Source: Camellia lanceoleosa
Taxonomy: Eukaryota; Streptophyta; Magnoliopsida; Ericales; Theaceae
Direction of reading: 5' to 3'
Assembly: GCA_025200525.1 (NCBI GenBank)
Contig: CM045758.1
Span: 5,700,580-5,764,579 of the forward strand
DNA: 64,000 nucleotides
A program made the translations under genes and the position numbers. Of this stretch, positions 1 through 10,975 are shown in pieces. Below the pieces are notes generated by a model, which made no database searches, was not told the origin of the DNA, and saw only the letters and a list, made by a program, of their open reading frames with translations. The stretch's first letter is position 1; every line of letters begins with the position of its first letter.

Positions 1-1409
1 TTGGAATTAATGAGAATATCCATTACATGTTACTATGTGTGTGCTTTCTGTGGTAATTACTCATTTTGGAGTGTGTGTTCTTTGATTAGTATGTCTTATT
101 CTGTACACACTCTTGGATTAAGCAAATATTGGAGTCTTTTGCCTTAGTGGTTATTTTTTCTATGGACTTCTGGCATGATATCTTTTGCTTTTCTAGAGGA
201 ATTGACCTATACTAGCATATCATGGGTGATGTTGAGTCTCTTAACCATCTTTCACCTTTTTGCATCTCCACGGCTTTCCCCTCTGTTCTTTGTAGTCCAA
301 GCATGAGGAAAAGGCTACCTCAGAGTCACCAACCAGGCCATCCTTAATATATCCATACTTCTCTGGTTCGGTTTCCATACTCTTGAGCGTGTCAGTCGCC
401 AATGAATTTTCAAAATAAAGAAAAAAAAAAATTTTTAAAAGAAAGAAAGAAAAAAAGTGCAAAAGAAAAGGAAAAAAATGTGCAAAAGAAAGAAAAGAAA
501 AATATGTGAAAAAACAGGAAAAATAAAGGATTCATTGATTGAGGGGGAGCCTCCGCCTTTACTCACCAAATACCCCTTGATTCCTAGTGGTTTGACTTTC
601 CTCAGTTGTGCTTAGATTTTCTTGTCAGAGGTCCAACTTTTATTTTACTACTAGGATTGAATCTAGTGTTTGTCGAACTCCAAGAGTCACACATACACTT
701 TTATCGTGGGATCTATGCTTTTCACATAATGCATCACTTTCTTTTATGAGGAATTTTTTAGAGGCTGTGCACATTGTGTTTTCAAGTAATTGTGCTTCTT
801 GGATAATCTTGTATGTTTCAAGGTACAAATCTGAAATTCCTTGCTTGCTTCACCATATTATTTTTTGTCGTTTTTCTTCTTGTTCACTGTTTTCAGTGTG
901 TGTGGTTGTTTTTAGTGAGGGGGAGTTTGGTTTATTGTTACAAAAGTTTGTTCGCATGATTACTTTGATTTGTTTGATAAGGATGATTGGCTTTTGTTGC
1001 TTGCATTCTTGCATGTCCTGATATTTACATCATCATATCATGCTTGTGTGGTTTATGATCTTGCTTTTGTTGTTTGAGGGAAGAAAGTTGTTTTTAATGT
1101 GTTTTAGGATTTCATGTTTTTATGCCATGTGTCGGGTTCAGGTTTTCATGCTACATGTTCTTAAAATCTCCAAAGTTGCATCTTCATGTTATTCATGTTT
1201 TTCATCTCATGTTTCAAGATAGTCTTATATTGTTTTTTTCATATACTCTTGTGGGACTAATATTTATTTTGGAGATTGTGGCATTGATAGTTGTTTTGCA
1301 GATCTTGACCTTGAGAAAGAAGTTTGTTTTTTTTGGATGTAATGGGTTGGGGTGATTAGGATTTTATTTGTTAGATGTGTTTTGTCACGGCATTGCCAAA
1401 GGGGGAGAT
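1..1409 (+). other. C1 post-pol noncoding region
   Basis: This segment lies between pol, which is outside the window, and the 3' LTR. It is T-rich, and its open frames (for example 608-1021) have no recognisable domain and are probably chance. It lacks the extra ORF that C2 carries at the equivalent position: only about 0.8 kb separates the shared block at 540-700 from the polypurine tract here, against about 2.7 kb in C2. Confidence 0.6.
1398..1409 (+). other. C1 polypurine tract
   Basis: The purine run AAAGGGGGAGAT lies directly before the LTR start TGTTAGG. C2 has the same tract in reverse complement at 51168-51179. This is the expected primer site for plus-strand DNA synthesis. Confidence 0.8.
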
Positions 1410-2614
1410 TGTTAGGTTTTTATTCTTGGCAATCTCGTTTGACAAAACTCCTTTCGGTTGTATTTGTTTTCGTATTTTTATTTCAGTGAGGCTATGAGTT
1501 TATTAGATGCAAATCCAAACCCGAATCGAGCCTTGCAGAAAAGTTTGTGATGTCAATGCTTTCAAGATTGCCACTTCGCTGATTATTACGGGGGTCAAGC
1601 TGCCCGGTCAGCTCGCGGTCGAAGCAAAATGCAAAAATGCATTCAAAAGTTGCCTGTTCGTTCATGTTATACTTTTTAAGATTTTCCAGTTTTGGCCTTC
1701 CCGCTCGAGCGGGGAAATGGGCGCTCGAGCGGGGTTTGTGAGTTCACAGCATCTCTGTTTTACCTAAAACAATACTGGAAGGTGTGATTCTCCGCTCGAT
1801 CGGGGAAACGGACGCTCGAGCGAGGAGCCTATATGAAATCACAATATTTGAAGTCTCCGCTCGAGCGGGAAGACCGGCCTTCGGCGGACATGCGATCCCG
1901 GATATCCAGATTCATTATGGAGTTGGTTTTCTTAAAACAAGGTTTATTGTGGTTTTCTATCAGAAGCGGGATTAGTTTAGAGTTAGGCTAGAAGTTGGTT
2001 TTCAACAAATAAGAAGTTGGTTTACTTCCACAACTAGGAATGGTTTGGATTTTCTATAAATAGTTAGTTTTCTCCCAAAACTAGACTACTGATCATTGAA
2101 GTCCTCCAGATCTTCTTTTTGGTTCTTAAAGGTTAATATCTGGGGATATTTTGTTATTTTCTTTGATGTTTTATTGAGTATTTAACTCATGGTTTAAAGA
2201 GAGTACATCAAAGGTTTGTTTGTTATACACAAAAGAGAGAGTTGTTCTTGATTGTGAATTCGAAGAATTGAGCACTGAAGCTTTGGAGGAATGGGGTGGC
2301 TTATCGGAAAGACAATTCCATCTTTGAAGATGGGGTTGGAAGAGGCACATAGAGGTTGGTTCAATTAGGCGTTGTGAATTCGCTAGATAATTGAGAGTGA
2401 TACCTGTGTAATTCCTTTATATCTTCTTAGTGGATTGTTCTTGTGGCTGTTGCCCGTGGTTTTTTGATCACAATTGGAAGGTGTCCAATTGTGATTTTTC
2501 CACGTAAAATCTTTGTATCTCTTTCTCTTGATTGTTTGATTAGGATTGTTATATTCTGCTTAAAATTGATACATAATCACAAATCAACATCTAGGAGGTT
2601 TCTAGTTTTTTTCA
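1410..2614 (+). repeat. C1 3' LTR
   Basis: The LTR begins TGTTAGG immediately after the polypurine tract. Its second half contains blocks also present in the C2 LTR, for example the CAATTGTGATTTTTCCACG block at 2483-2502. It ends in TTTTTTTCA where the C2 LTR ends in GGATTTTCA. At about 1.2 kb it is longer than the 919-bp C2 LTR. It holds five copies of the CTCGAG palindrome motif between 1702 and 1867. Confidence 0.7.
1702..1867. repeat. Paired CGCTCGAGCG palindromes in C1 LTR
   Basis: Palindromes start at 1702 and 1722 (both perfect), at 1793 (one base changed) and 1813 (perfect), and at 1858 (perfect, with a degenerate partner at 1878). Within each pair the starts are 20 bp apart: a 10-bp palindrome, a 10-bp spacer and a 10-bp palindrome. 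The spacers are GGGAAATGGG and GGGAAACGGA. Confidence 0.9.
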
Positions 2615-3671
2615 TAACCTACTCTAATACACTAATTGACTACTTCCTTCTATTGCAGAATATGAATTTTATCCATTTGTTCATGACATTCCATAGGAGT
2701 GAATATAATATGGGCTTGACGGATGACATAAAAATTGCTTAATCATGTTTTTGTTTCCTGATTGATAATTTTGATATGCATGTCTATATGTGCATAAGTT
2801 TGTTTGCTCTCTATATGCCAATTTGACTTTCTTCATGATTTTAAGGTAGTATTTTGCTTCCATTTTTTTTTTTTTTTTTGGCTAGGTTATAGATGAGGAG
2901 TGCATACTGAGCTAAAAAATATGTAGCCTTTTGAGATGTATGTCAATTCTACTTTTTGTTCTTGAAGATAAATTATGTTTAATCTTTGTGTTCGTTTTGA
3001 ATGGTTGTGCTGAGAATATTTCGGATTTGCATAACACCTTGGGTGCTTCTCCATTTCTTCATTGAATTATTAAAACCATATTGTTTTTGCGGACCTACTT
3101 CTGTTGGTATCAATAAAGGCATGTTTATGGTTTTCTTACTATTTTGAGAAAATACCCAACAGTGCAAGTGTGTACTTTGGACAAATGCATGCTCAATTAC
3201 AATGGAAACTCCATGACAATATCTTCTTTGACAAAAAGAATGACAGAGAATGAGTTGGTGAAGGAAAAGTCCCATAGAAAATAATAATAATAATAATAAT
3301 AAATAAATAAAAGAGAGAATTTGACATGAAGATAATGGACAACCAGTATAGTATGTACTTGTGAAGATGGAACCTGGTTATGTTGGCGTTTCAATTATGT
3401 CCAATTCTGCTAATCCATATTCCTTTGTGTCTTTACATTGGACATTTGCAATTCTAGGTCTCTTGTTTTGTGGTATTTAATTTACAAATTTTCATAAATA
3501 ATATTAATTTATTTTTCCATATCCTGCATGTTTTTTTATGTGATTTCAAGGACAAGTAGAATGCTCATATTGTTGCTTTAATATTACAAAAATGTTTGAG
3601 AGCACTAAACCTCTTTTGAATTTCCACTATTGATTGTGTGGACTTCACACATACATGAGTAGGTTTCATAT
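2615..3671. other. Spacer between C1 and G1, no gene recognised
   Basis: A+T-rich DNA with homopolymer runs (poly-T at 2863-2879) and an ATA/ATAA microsatellite near 3280-3313. Short open frames on the minus strand (2979-3275, 3197-3394) show no known motif and are not supported as genes. Confidence 0.6.
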
Positions 3672-4240
3672 TGACAGGGATAGGCCCACAAGGACCACGG
3701 CCCACCATGAGTAAACCCAAGCCCACCATTTAGATCCCATTACACAACCCGGTTAGTAAGACCCGGCACAGCTGGAAGCCAACTGAGCTGGGAAGGCCAA
3801 TGATGCCCGGACACGTGGCGGGCGAGCGAGCCATGTCGTGAGACAAAGATCTGCAAAGTTATTGCCACAGCACATCACCATTAATGCAACCCATCACCGC
3901 ATTTATTGCGACAACACCTCTCAGCCGGAATCACACCCCCTCCCCCTGAACAAGGCGAACCACGCCTCAAGCTTTCGGCGGGGACAATCAGAACGACAGA
4001 GACAGCGAAATGATTACGGTTGGATATAAGCAAAGCTCGAAGACAAGAAGAAGGTTAAGTTTTCCATCTCCTATCTCTCTCTCTCTACATTTCTTCTGTA
4101 TTATCACCTTCTCTAATTCCTACACCGGAGGGTTCGTAGAGGACTACCCGTTCCCGATTAAACTTGTTTGCGAGGTTATCGGTGGGCTTGAGGAGCTTGG
4201 ATCGGTCCAACCCATCCACGAGGACTCACCAGTATTATCG
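3672..4240 (+). repeat. G1 5' LTR
   Basis: Starts TGACAGGGATAGG and ends AGTATTATCG, where the 3' LTR has GTATTATCA, so the terminal CA has mutated. It is 569 bp long against 566 bp for the 3' LTR. The central 200 bases are almost identical between the two LTRs, while 3740-3860 differs by several small indels. Confidence 0.92.
4024..4030 (+). promoter_or_regulatory. Candidate TATA box in G1 5' LTR
   Basis: The motif ATATAAG is conserved at the same place in the LTRs of G1 (also 14427), G2 (16806) and G3 (40905). It is followed by a conserved purine-rich leader and a CT-rich stretch. This position fits the U3/R boundary of a retrotransposon promoter. Inferred from position and conservation only. 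Confidence 0.5.
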
Positions 4241-4241
4241 A

Positions 4242-4260
4242 TTAGCGCCGTCTGTGGAAG
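4242..4260 (+). other. G1 primer binding site
   Basis: TTAGCGCCGTCTGTGG lies one base after the LTR end. G3 has the unmutated form TTGGCGCCGTCTGTGG at 41133, and G2 has TTGGCGCCATCTATG at 17048. This is the tRNA-complementary primer site typical of Tat-type elements. The exact tRNA (probably Arg) was not verified. Confidence 0.75.
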
Positions 4261-4340
4261 TGGTTTTATCCGTCGCGCCATTGTGTTCATTGCACGGAGA
4301 CCCTTTTCCAACAACCTTTTTCACCTCATCCGTCACGTGC

Positions 4341-6020
4341 ATGGTAACGACGGATCCATGGCTTCCCACCACAATCTTCCGATCACCGGACCGACCCTCC
4401 CAATCGAACAACCCACCACGATGCTTCATCGAGCTCACCAATAGCATCAACCGTATGGCGAACAAAACCGGGCCTTAATCAACGCCTGCCCAGCGGAACC
4501 TCCCTATTCCTCCACCACCTCCAGATATTCCATCCCATCCAGAACAAGTCCCAGGCCATACTATCCCACCACCCCATCCTCCCCACTCGGGGGGCCTGCA
4601 ACCCCCTCACCCACATATACAACCTCCTCCCCACCCCACGCTCCTCGGTCATAGCCCGGCTCAGGAGAAGCAGCGGCGTCAACATCTATCCCCCTCTGGA
4701 GCCGACAACATTCCTCTTTGGGACGCAGAACTCCGAGCCATGAAACTCCAGCTCCAGGGGGTCATGCAAAACATCCAACACAAGCCCTCCACCACAGCAA
4801 ACTCCCCCTTCGTCGCCTCCATCCGAGACAAACCCCCACCCCCCAAGGTCCAAATGCCCACCATCGACCCCTTCGACGGAACAACCAACCCGTCGACCAC
4901 ACAGAAACCTCTAGTACACTTATGATCCTCCATGCTTTCCCCGACGAAATCATGTGCCGAGCCTTCCCCGTGACCCTAAAGGGGTCGGCTCGGCTATGGT
5001 TCAGCCAGTTGCCACCAGATTCGGTCTCTACATTTCAACACCTCAGTGACTCTTTCCTGACCCACTTCATTGGAGCACCACGCCAGCGACGTGCGTGACC
5101 CAACTCCTCAATATCCGTCGGGCCGAGGGAGTCACTCTGTGACTTTGTCACTCGCTTCAACACCGAAGCCTTACAAGTTCTTTGAAAATGACGATAAGGT
5201 CATCCTCACGGCCTTCATGGCTGATCTGCGATCATCCGATTTCCTCTCTCTCTCCAAGAACCCCGACATCCATGGCGGCCTTGCTCTCCAAAGCCGAAGT
5301 ATATGAGCAGCAGAGGACTCTCTAGCCGCTCGGCAGACTCCTGACTAAATATCTGACCCCTAGAGAAAAAAGAAAAGACCAAGAACCCAGCAACACCCGG
5401 TCTCATAACCAAACATCTCGCTATGCTGACCGACCTCCTCGTGTCGACCGGCCCGCCCCGACCAGACCCCCCGGTCGGTTCGAGCAATATACCCCTCTCA
5501 ATACACCCATGGAACAAGTTCTTAACCAAATCCAACGGGACTACCCACTCAAGTGGTCTCTCCCTCCACGGGACCCTTCCCACCGCAAGACCGGTCCGAG
5601 ATATTGCCGCTTCCACGGGATCATGGCCATAACACCGGCACGATCAGCCTCAAAGATCAAGTGGAGACCCTCATTCGCCAGGGGCGCTTGAGCCGATTCA
5701 CAGATACCCGCCCTCAGCAGAGACAAAGAGCCGAGCCCCACAGAGACAATCGCAGGCCTACCCCTCTACGGCGACCAGTTCAACCCGACCAGGGGCATGA
5801 CCGACCCCACCAACAACCTCGGCCTCAAGGTAATCCGCCTCCACCCGTCGGTGAAATCAGAGTTATTTCAGGTGGTCTTGCTTGTGGTGGACCATCACGC
5901 TCAGCTCAGAGGGCAGAGCTTAGAAAGATACGACAGGGCTCGGACAAGACAGTCGCCACGGTCGACCGACCCCCCAAGCAACCCAAGCGGATGGGCCAGC
6001 CCATTACCTTCACGGGCCGA
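4341..6020 (+). pseudogene. gag: G1 gag (broken)
   Basis: This encodes the structural Gag protein of the cytoplasmic virus-like particle. The start is placed at the ATG at 4341, which matches the starts of G2 (17150) and G3 (41234). A one-base loss soon after it shifts the frame. The N-terminus contains FIELTNSINRM, followed by a proline-rich linker. The Retrotrans_gag domain lies at about 4860-5300, with AFPDEIMCRAFPVTLKGSA and RLWFSQLPP followed by FLTHFIGA. The zinc-knuckle-like segment near 5598-5640 has lost the spacing seen in G2. Several frameshifts break the reading frame. Confidence 0.85.
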
Positions 6021-7455
6021 TGCGGGCATCCGTTACCCTCACGATGATCGACTTGTCATCACCACGATCCACTCCAATTATAAAGTCAGACGAGTCCTCA
6101 TTGACAATGGCAGCTCGTCGGACATCATTTTCCTAAACTGTTTCCGCCAGCTGAAGATCGGGGAAGAAGGCTTGTCCCCGCTCCAAACTCCTCTGGTTGG
6201 TTTTACCGGTGACCGGGTGACCTCGATCGGCTCCATCGATCTCCCCATCACCATTGGAGAGTACCCACGGCAGACCACGAAGTTGCTTACTTTCCTTGTT
6301 GTCGGCCCTCCGCTTACAATGTCATCCTCGGCCGCACCGCCCTCAATGCCTTCCAAGCCATCACATCCACCTATCACCTTGCCCTCAAGTTCCCTACTGA
6401 TTTTGGGGTCGGCACGGTGAGAGGAGAACAGACCGTCGCCAGAGAATGTTATGTTGCCTTACTCAAAGAGGTCAAACTAAGGGAGGCAATGATCATAGAA
6501 GGACTTGACGTCCGAGATGAGGACGAACTGATCAGAGGCGAACCTGTGGAGGAACTCGTCGAAGTTAACATCGACCCCACCAACCCACTCAAAACAGCTA
6601 AAATCGGCAGCCACCTGCCTTCCCAAGCCAAGGCCGACCTCACCGCTCTCCTGACCGAACACAGAGACGTCTTCGCCTGGACCCATGCAGACATGCCAGG
6701 CATCGACCCCTCTTTCATAACCCACCGCCTCAGTATTGAGCCACACTTCCGACCTTACCGACAGAGGCAGCGAATTTTCCATCCAGAGCGCAACAATCTC
6801 ATAGCTGCAGAGGTTGACAAACTTCTCGAGGCCCAGTTTATCCGAAACGTGGACTATCCTAAGTGGCTGTCCAACGTGGTCCTGGTCCGCAAAAACAATG
6901 GCAAGTGGCGTCTCTGCGTCGACTACTCCGATTTGAACCGAGCCTGTCCCAAAGATAGCTACCCTCTTCCCCGCATTGATCTACTGGTCGACGCCACGGC
7001 CGGTCATCAAATGCTCAGCTTCATGGATGCTTTTTCAGGGTACAACCAGATCGTGATGCACTCATCCGACCAGGAACACACATCTTTTATCACCGATCGG
7101 GGCACTTACCATTACCGTGTCATGCCGTTCGGACTAAAGAACGCGGGGGCCACCTACCAACGTTTGGTCAACACAGACTTCCACCATCAGATCGGACGGA
7201 ACATGGAAGTGTATGTGGATGTCATCTTTGGTCAAGAGCAAACTTTCCGCCGACCTCACCGACCTGCGAGAGACTTTTGCCACGCTCATAAATACGGATG
7301 AAACTCAACCCAGAGAAGTGCGCCTTTGGCGTAGGATCTGGCAAGTTCCTGGGTTTCATGGTCAGCCAGCGCGGCATCGAGGCCAACCCTGAGAAGATCA
7401 AGGCCTTGATTGAGATGCGGTCACCCAAAACCGTTAAAGAGGTCCAAAGGCTCAC
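6021..7455 (+). pseudogene. pol: G1 protease and reverse transcriptase (broken)
   Basis: The protease reads VRRVLIDNGSSSDIIF at about 6085-6130, using DNG in place of the usual DTG/DSG, as in G2 and G3. A frameshift near 6300-6417 separates it from a long open stretch (6417-7301) holding the RT. The RT shows WLSNVVLVRKNNGKWR, VDYSDLNRACPKDSYPLP, MDAFSGYNQI and GTYHYRVMPFGLKNAGATY. At 7212-7225 the catalytic motif is YVD followed by a one-base deletion, whereas G2 and G3 have intact YVDD. The enzyme encoded here would be inactive and truncated. Confidence 0.92.
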
Positions 7456-8440
7456 AGCGAGTGGCGACCCTTAACCGTTTCATCTCCGTGCAGCGGATAA
7501 ATGCCTACCATTCTTCAAAGTCTGCGGCGGACTTTTGAGTGGACAACCGAATCGAAGAGGCCTTTCAGCGGTTGAAAGGTGCATGGCCAACCCTCCCTTC
7601 TCTCACAAGCAATCACCGGCGAGCCCTCTTCCATACCTAGCGATCAAACACCGCAATCGGTCGGCACTCATCGAGAGAGGGCGGCTCGATCCAACGGCGG
7701 TCTACTACATCGGTAAGCTCTCAGAGGGGCAGAGCAGAACTACCCCCTATTAGAAAAGCTGTCCCTGGCCTTGGTCACTGCCTCCAGACGACTCCGCCCC
7801 TACTTCCAAGCTCATTCAATAGTGGTTCTCACCGACCAGCCCCTGAAGAAGGTCATGCAACAGCCCGAGCTCTCAGGAAGACTAATGCAGTGGTCAGTAG
7901 AACTAAGCCAGTTCGACATCTCTTATCGCCCCCGGACAGCAATCAAGGGACAGGCCGTAGCCGACTTCATCTTGGAATTTACCAATCCAACCCCAACCAC
8001 TGCCCCTACACCCACACCAACTCCATCAGAACCAGAAGATCCTCATTGTTGGACACTCAATGTCGACGGTTCGTCTCGCAGGGAGGGAAGTGGGGCTGGC
8101 CTCATCCTCACATCCCCTGAGGGGGGTTATTTCAAATGTGCCCTCCGCCTCTCGTTCGCGGCCAGCAACAACGAGGCCGAATCTGGCTGCGATAGCGGGA
8201 CCCGTCTAGCCAAAGACTTTGGTGTTAGCCACATCCGCGTGTTCAGTGACTCCTAACTTATCGCCAGCCAGATCACGGGTGAATTCGATGCCAAGGATAC
8301 CACAATGCGGAGTTACAGGGACATGGCTCTCACCCTTGTTCGTCTCTTCAACACCTTCCAGATCAAACACATACCTAGGGCGGAAAACTCCAAAGCAGAT
8401 GAGATGGCTCAGCTTGCTTCCGCCGACGACTCCGACCTCG
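7456..8440 (+). pseudogene. pol: G1 dual RNase H region (broken)
   Basis: The gypsy-type RNase H (about 7456-7760) is badly frameshifted. A connecting segment follows (7771-8030: RPYFQAHSIVVLTDQPL, VADFILEFTNP). Then comes a second, archaeal-type RNase H (about 8040-8420) with WTLNVDGSSRREGSGAGLIL, NNEAE and a final FSDS, where a stop (TAA at 8257) replaces the Gln codon seen in G2. Downstream, HIPRAENSKADEMAQLAS supplies the last acidic residue. Two RNase H domains in one pol are a known trait of Tat elements. Confidence 0.85.
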
Positions 8441-9733
8441 ACCATGGAGTTCGCCTCGAATACATTCGACCGGCCATCTCGCCCGACCTGCAAGAAGTGC
8501 AATTCCTTCAGACGGAACCCATCCCTTGGGCATCTGACATCTTCCTCTTCTTGACCACGGGAGAACTCCCAGCTGACCAGCAGCAGGCTGCCAAGGTCAG
8601 AGCCCGGTCGGCCAACTACATTCTGGTCGCCGGCGTCCTTTACAAGCGCGGCTTCTCACGGCCGTACCTGCGATGTCTCAGCCCTGCCCAAGCAACCTAT
8701 GTAATGCAAGAGATCCATGAAGGAATATGTGGCAACCATTCAGGTGGCAGATCTCTCGCACACAAAGTACTCCGTACAGGCTACTTCTGGCCGACCCTCA
8801 ACAAAGATGCCTCTGATTTCGTGCTGAAATGTGACAAGTGTCAGCGCTTCGCCAACATTCCCCATGCTCCTCCCACGGTGATCTCCTCTGCGACCCTGCT
8901 TAGCCAAATGGCGTATCGACTTGGTTGGTCCCCTTCCCCGGCGAGGCGGACCAAGTTCGCGATTGTTGCCATTGATTACTTCACCAAGTGGGTGGCGAGA
9001 ACCTCTCGCCACAATCACCGAGCGGAACACCACCAAGTTTATCCGCAATCGATTGTCTGCGGGTTTGGCATCCTCGGGCCATCGTCTCAAACAACGACAA
9101 GCAGGTTCGACAATGCTAGATACCGGAAATTTTGTGCAGATCTCCAAATTCAACCATGCTTCTCTTCCCCCGGTCACCCCCAAGCAAATGGCCAAGTTGA
9201 GGTCACCAATCGCTCTCTCCTGAAGATCATCAAAACTAAGCTCGAAGCTGCTAAAGGCCTCTAGGAGGAAGCGCCACATGTACTGGGCCTACCGAACCCT
9301 GCCGGACTCCTCTGGAAACCCTTTTCGCCTAACATCTGTTGAGGCGGTCATTCCTGTAGAAGTCGGTCTGCCCACCCCCAGGGTCCTACATCCAGATCTC
9401 GCCTCAACCGAAGAACTTCGTCGAGCAGACCTGGATCTCATTGAGGAGCTCAGAGAGACTGCTGCTGTTAGATTGGCCTCGTACCAGCAGAAAATGAGAG
9501 CACACTACAACCGCAGAGTCCGACCGCGGGAGTTCTCCATTGGCGACCTTGTCTTGAGAGAAGCAACTCTTGCCACAAAGAATCCAACCGAGGGCAAATT
9601 GGCAGCCAAATGGGAGGGGCCTTACGTGGTGAAGGCCCGACCACGGCCAGGCACATACCGACTTCAAGACATGGATGGCCGAGACCTTCCCCATCCCTGG
9701 AATGCTGAGCATCTGAAGCGTTACTATCAATGA
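8441..9733 (+). pseudogene. pol: G1 integrase (broken)
   Basis: The HHCC zinc-binding domain is intact (HEGICGNHSGGRSLAHK, then CDKCQRF, about 8716-8850). The core domain keeps the first Asp in FAIVAIDYFTKW and the Glu in NGQVEVTNRSLLK. The segment around the second Asp (about 9040-9115) is frameshifted and the SDNG motif is lost. A stop at 9262 (TAG) precedes the C-terminal part. That part (9278-9733) remains open, with RLASYQQKMRAHYNRRVRPR, GDLVLR and KWEGPYVV, and ends LKRYYQ. Confidence 0.9.
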
Positions 9734-9887
9734 ATCCTCACTTTTGTATTGTCGAAATTGTTGTATTTTCCTTTTTCAATACATAATACAAATGTCGACT
9801 GGAGTTCCCACTTTCTATAATTCAACTGTCTGAATGTAGCTTCCATGCAACTTTTCTTTGCAGCGCCGCTTTTCAAAGCCTCAGCCA

Positions 9888-10400
9888 AACCTGAGCGCCC
9901 TCGAAAGCCTCGGCCAGACCGAGCACTCAAAGCCTCAGTCCGACCTGAGCACCTTCAAAAGCCTCGGCCAGACCGAGCACTCAAAGCCTCAGTCCGACCT
10001 GAGCACCTTCAAAAGCCTCGGCCAGACCGAGCACTCAAAGCCTCAGTCCGACCTGAGCACCTTCAAAAGCCTCGGCCAGACCGAGCACTCAAAGCCTCAG
10101 TCCGACCTGAGCACCTTCAAAAGCCTCGGCCAGACCGAGCACTCAAAGCCTCAGTCCGACCTGAGCACCTTCAAAAGCCTCGGCCAGACCGAGCACTTAA
10201 AGCCTCAGTCCGACCTGAGCACCTTCAAAAGCCTCGGCCAGACCGAGCACTCAAAGCCTCAGTCCGACCTGAGCACCTTCAAAAGCCTCAGTCAGACCTG
10301 AGCACTTCCCAAAGCCTCAGTCCGACCTGAGCACCCTCAACAGCCTCGGCCAGACCAAGCGCTCAAAGCCTCTGCCAAACCTGAGCATTTTCACAAGCCC
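9888..10400. repeat. G1 3' UTR 54-bp tandem array
   Basis: About eight copies of a 54-bp unit lie behind pol. Each unit has two similar halves (GCCTCGGCCAGACCGAGCAC and GCCTCAGTCCGACCTGAGCA). The first copies start at 9907, 9961 and 10015. Most units are identical, with only one visible base change near 10197; the outer units are degenerate. The period is a multiple of three, so the array looks open in several frames, but it is not considered coding. Variable tandem arrays in the 3' UTR are a known feature of Tat elements. Confidence 0.93.
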
Positions 10401-10451
10401 CAGTAAGACCTATGAGTGAAGGCTCATCAAACAAGACACTCAGCCATGGCC

Positions 10452-10790
10452 TGACACTTAATCACAATTTCAACATACTTTGACACTTAGTCATATTTTA
10501 AAGAGGTCTGCCGACATTTCATTGGCAAATCACATCTTCAACATCACATTTCAACCTACTTTTTCAAGGTTAATCTGACACTTAGTCAATATTTTAAAGA
10601 AGGTTGCCCATATTTCATTTGCAAATCACATCTTCAACATTACATTTCAACCTACTTTTTCAAGATTAATTTGACACTTAGTCAATATTTTAAAGAGGCT
10701 TGCCCATATTTCATTTGCGAATTACGTCTTCAACTTCACATTCCAGTCCACCTTTTTAAAGTAATTTGATACTAAGTCATGTTTTTAAGA
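10452..10790. repeat. G1 95-96-bp tandem repeat
   Basis: About three and a half diverged copies follow one another. The block GACACTTAGTCA recurs at about 10482, 10577 and 10673, each time with ATTTTAAAGA and TTTCAACCTACTTTTTCAA. This is a second repeat type in the same 3' untranslated region. Confidence 0.85.
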
Positions 10791-10975
10791 TACAAGCATT
10801 TGCTGAACACATCAGTACACAAAATCATCACAAGAAAAATAAACCACGATCAAACCATTTTATTCATTCACAAACATGTGTACATCCATTTATTACAATA
10901 TATAAAAAACACAACGAAACACAAAAGATGTATACAAGGAAGAAACAAAAATTCCTACGCCCATTTACTTTCAGA

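Larger units (their letters stand above)
1..2614 (+). mobile_element. C1: 3' part of a Ty1/copia (Sirevirus-like) element
   Basis: This is the 3' end of a copia retrotransposon whose coding part lies left of the window. The stretch 1-610 matches, in reverse complement, the DNA behind pol of the complete relative C2 (about 53880-54200). Shared landmarks are the block around 213-250 and the run GGGGGAGCCTCC near 544. The element then shows a polypurine tract and an LTR starting TGTTAGG and ending near TTTTTTTCA. Both copies share post-pol sequence but differ a lot inside the LTR, so C1 is a separate and older insertion. The 3' end at 2614 is inferred from alignment with the C2 LTR. No target duplication can be tested because the 5' end is outside. 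Confidence 0.75.

Noticed and set aside
608..1355. Hydrophobic open frames of 60-137 codons behind C1 pol
   Set aside because: T-rich DNA gives Phe/Leu/Cys-rich frames by chance. There is no domain and no conservation in C2.
9845..10330. 161- and 147-codon open frames over the 54-bp repeats
   Set aside because: The repeat period is a multiple of three and has no stops in two frames, so long frames arise automatically. The unit is not conserved as protein in G2.
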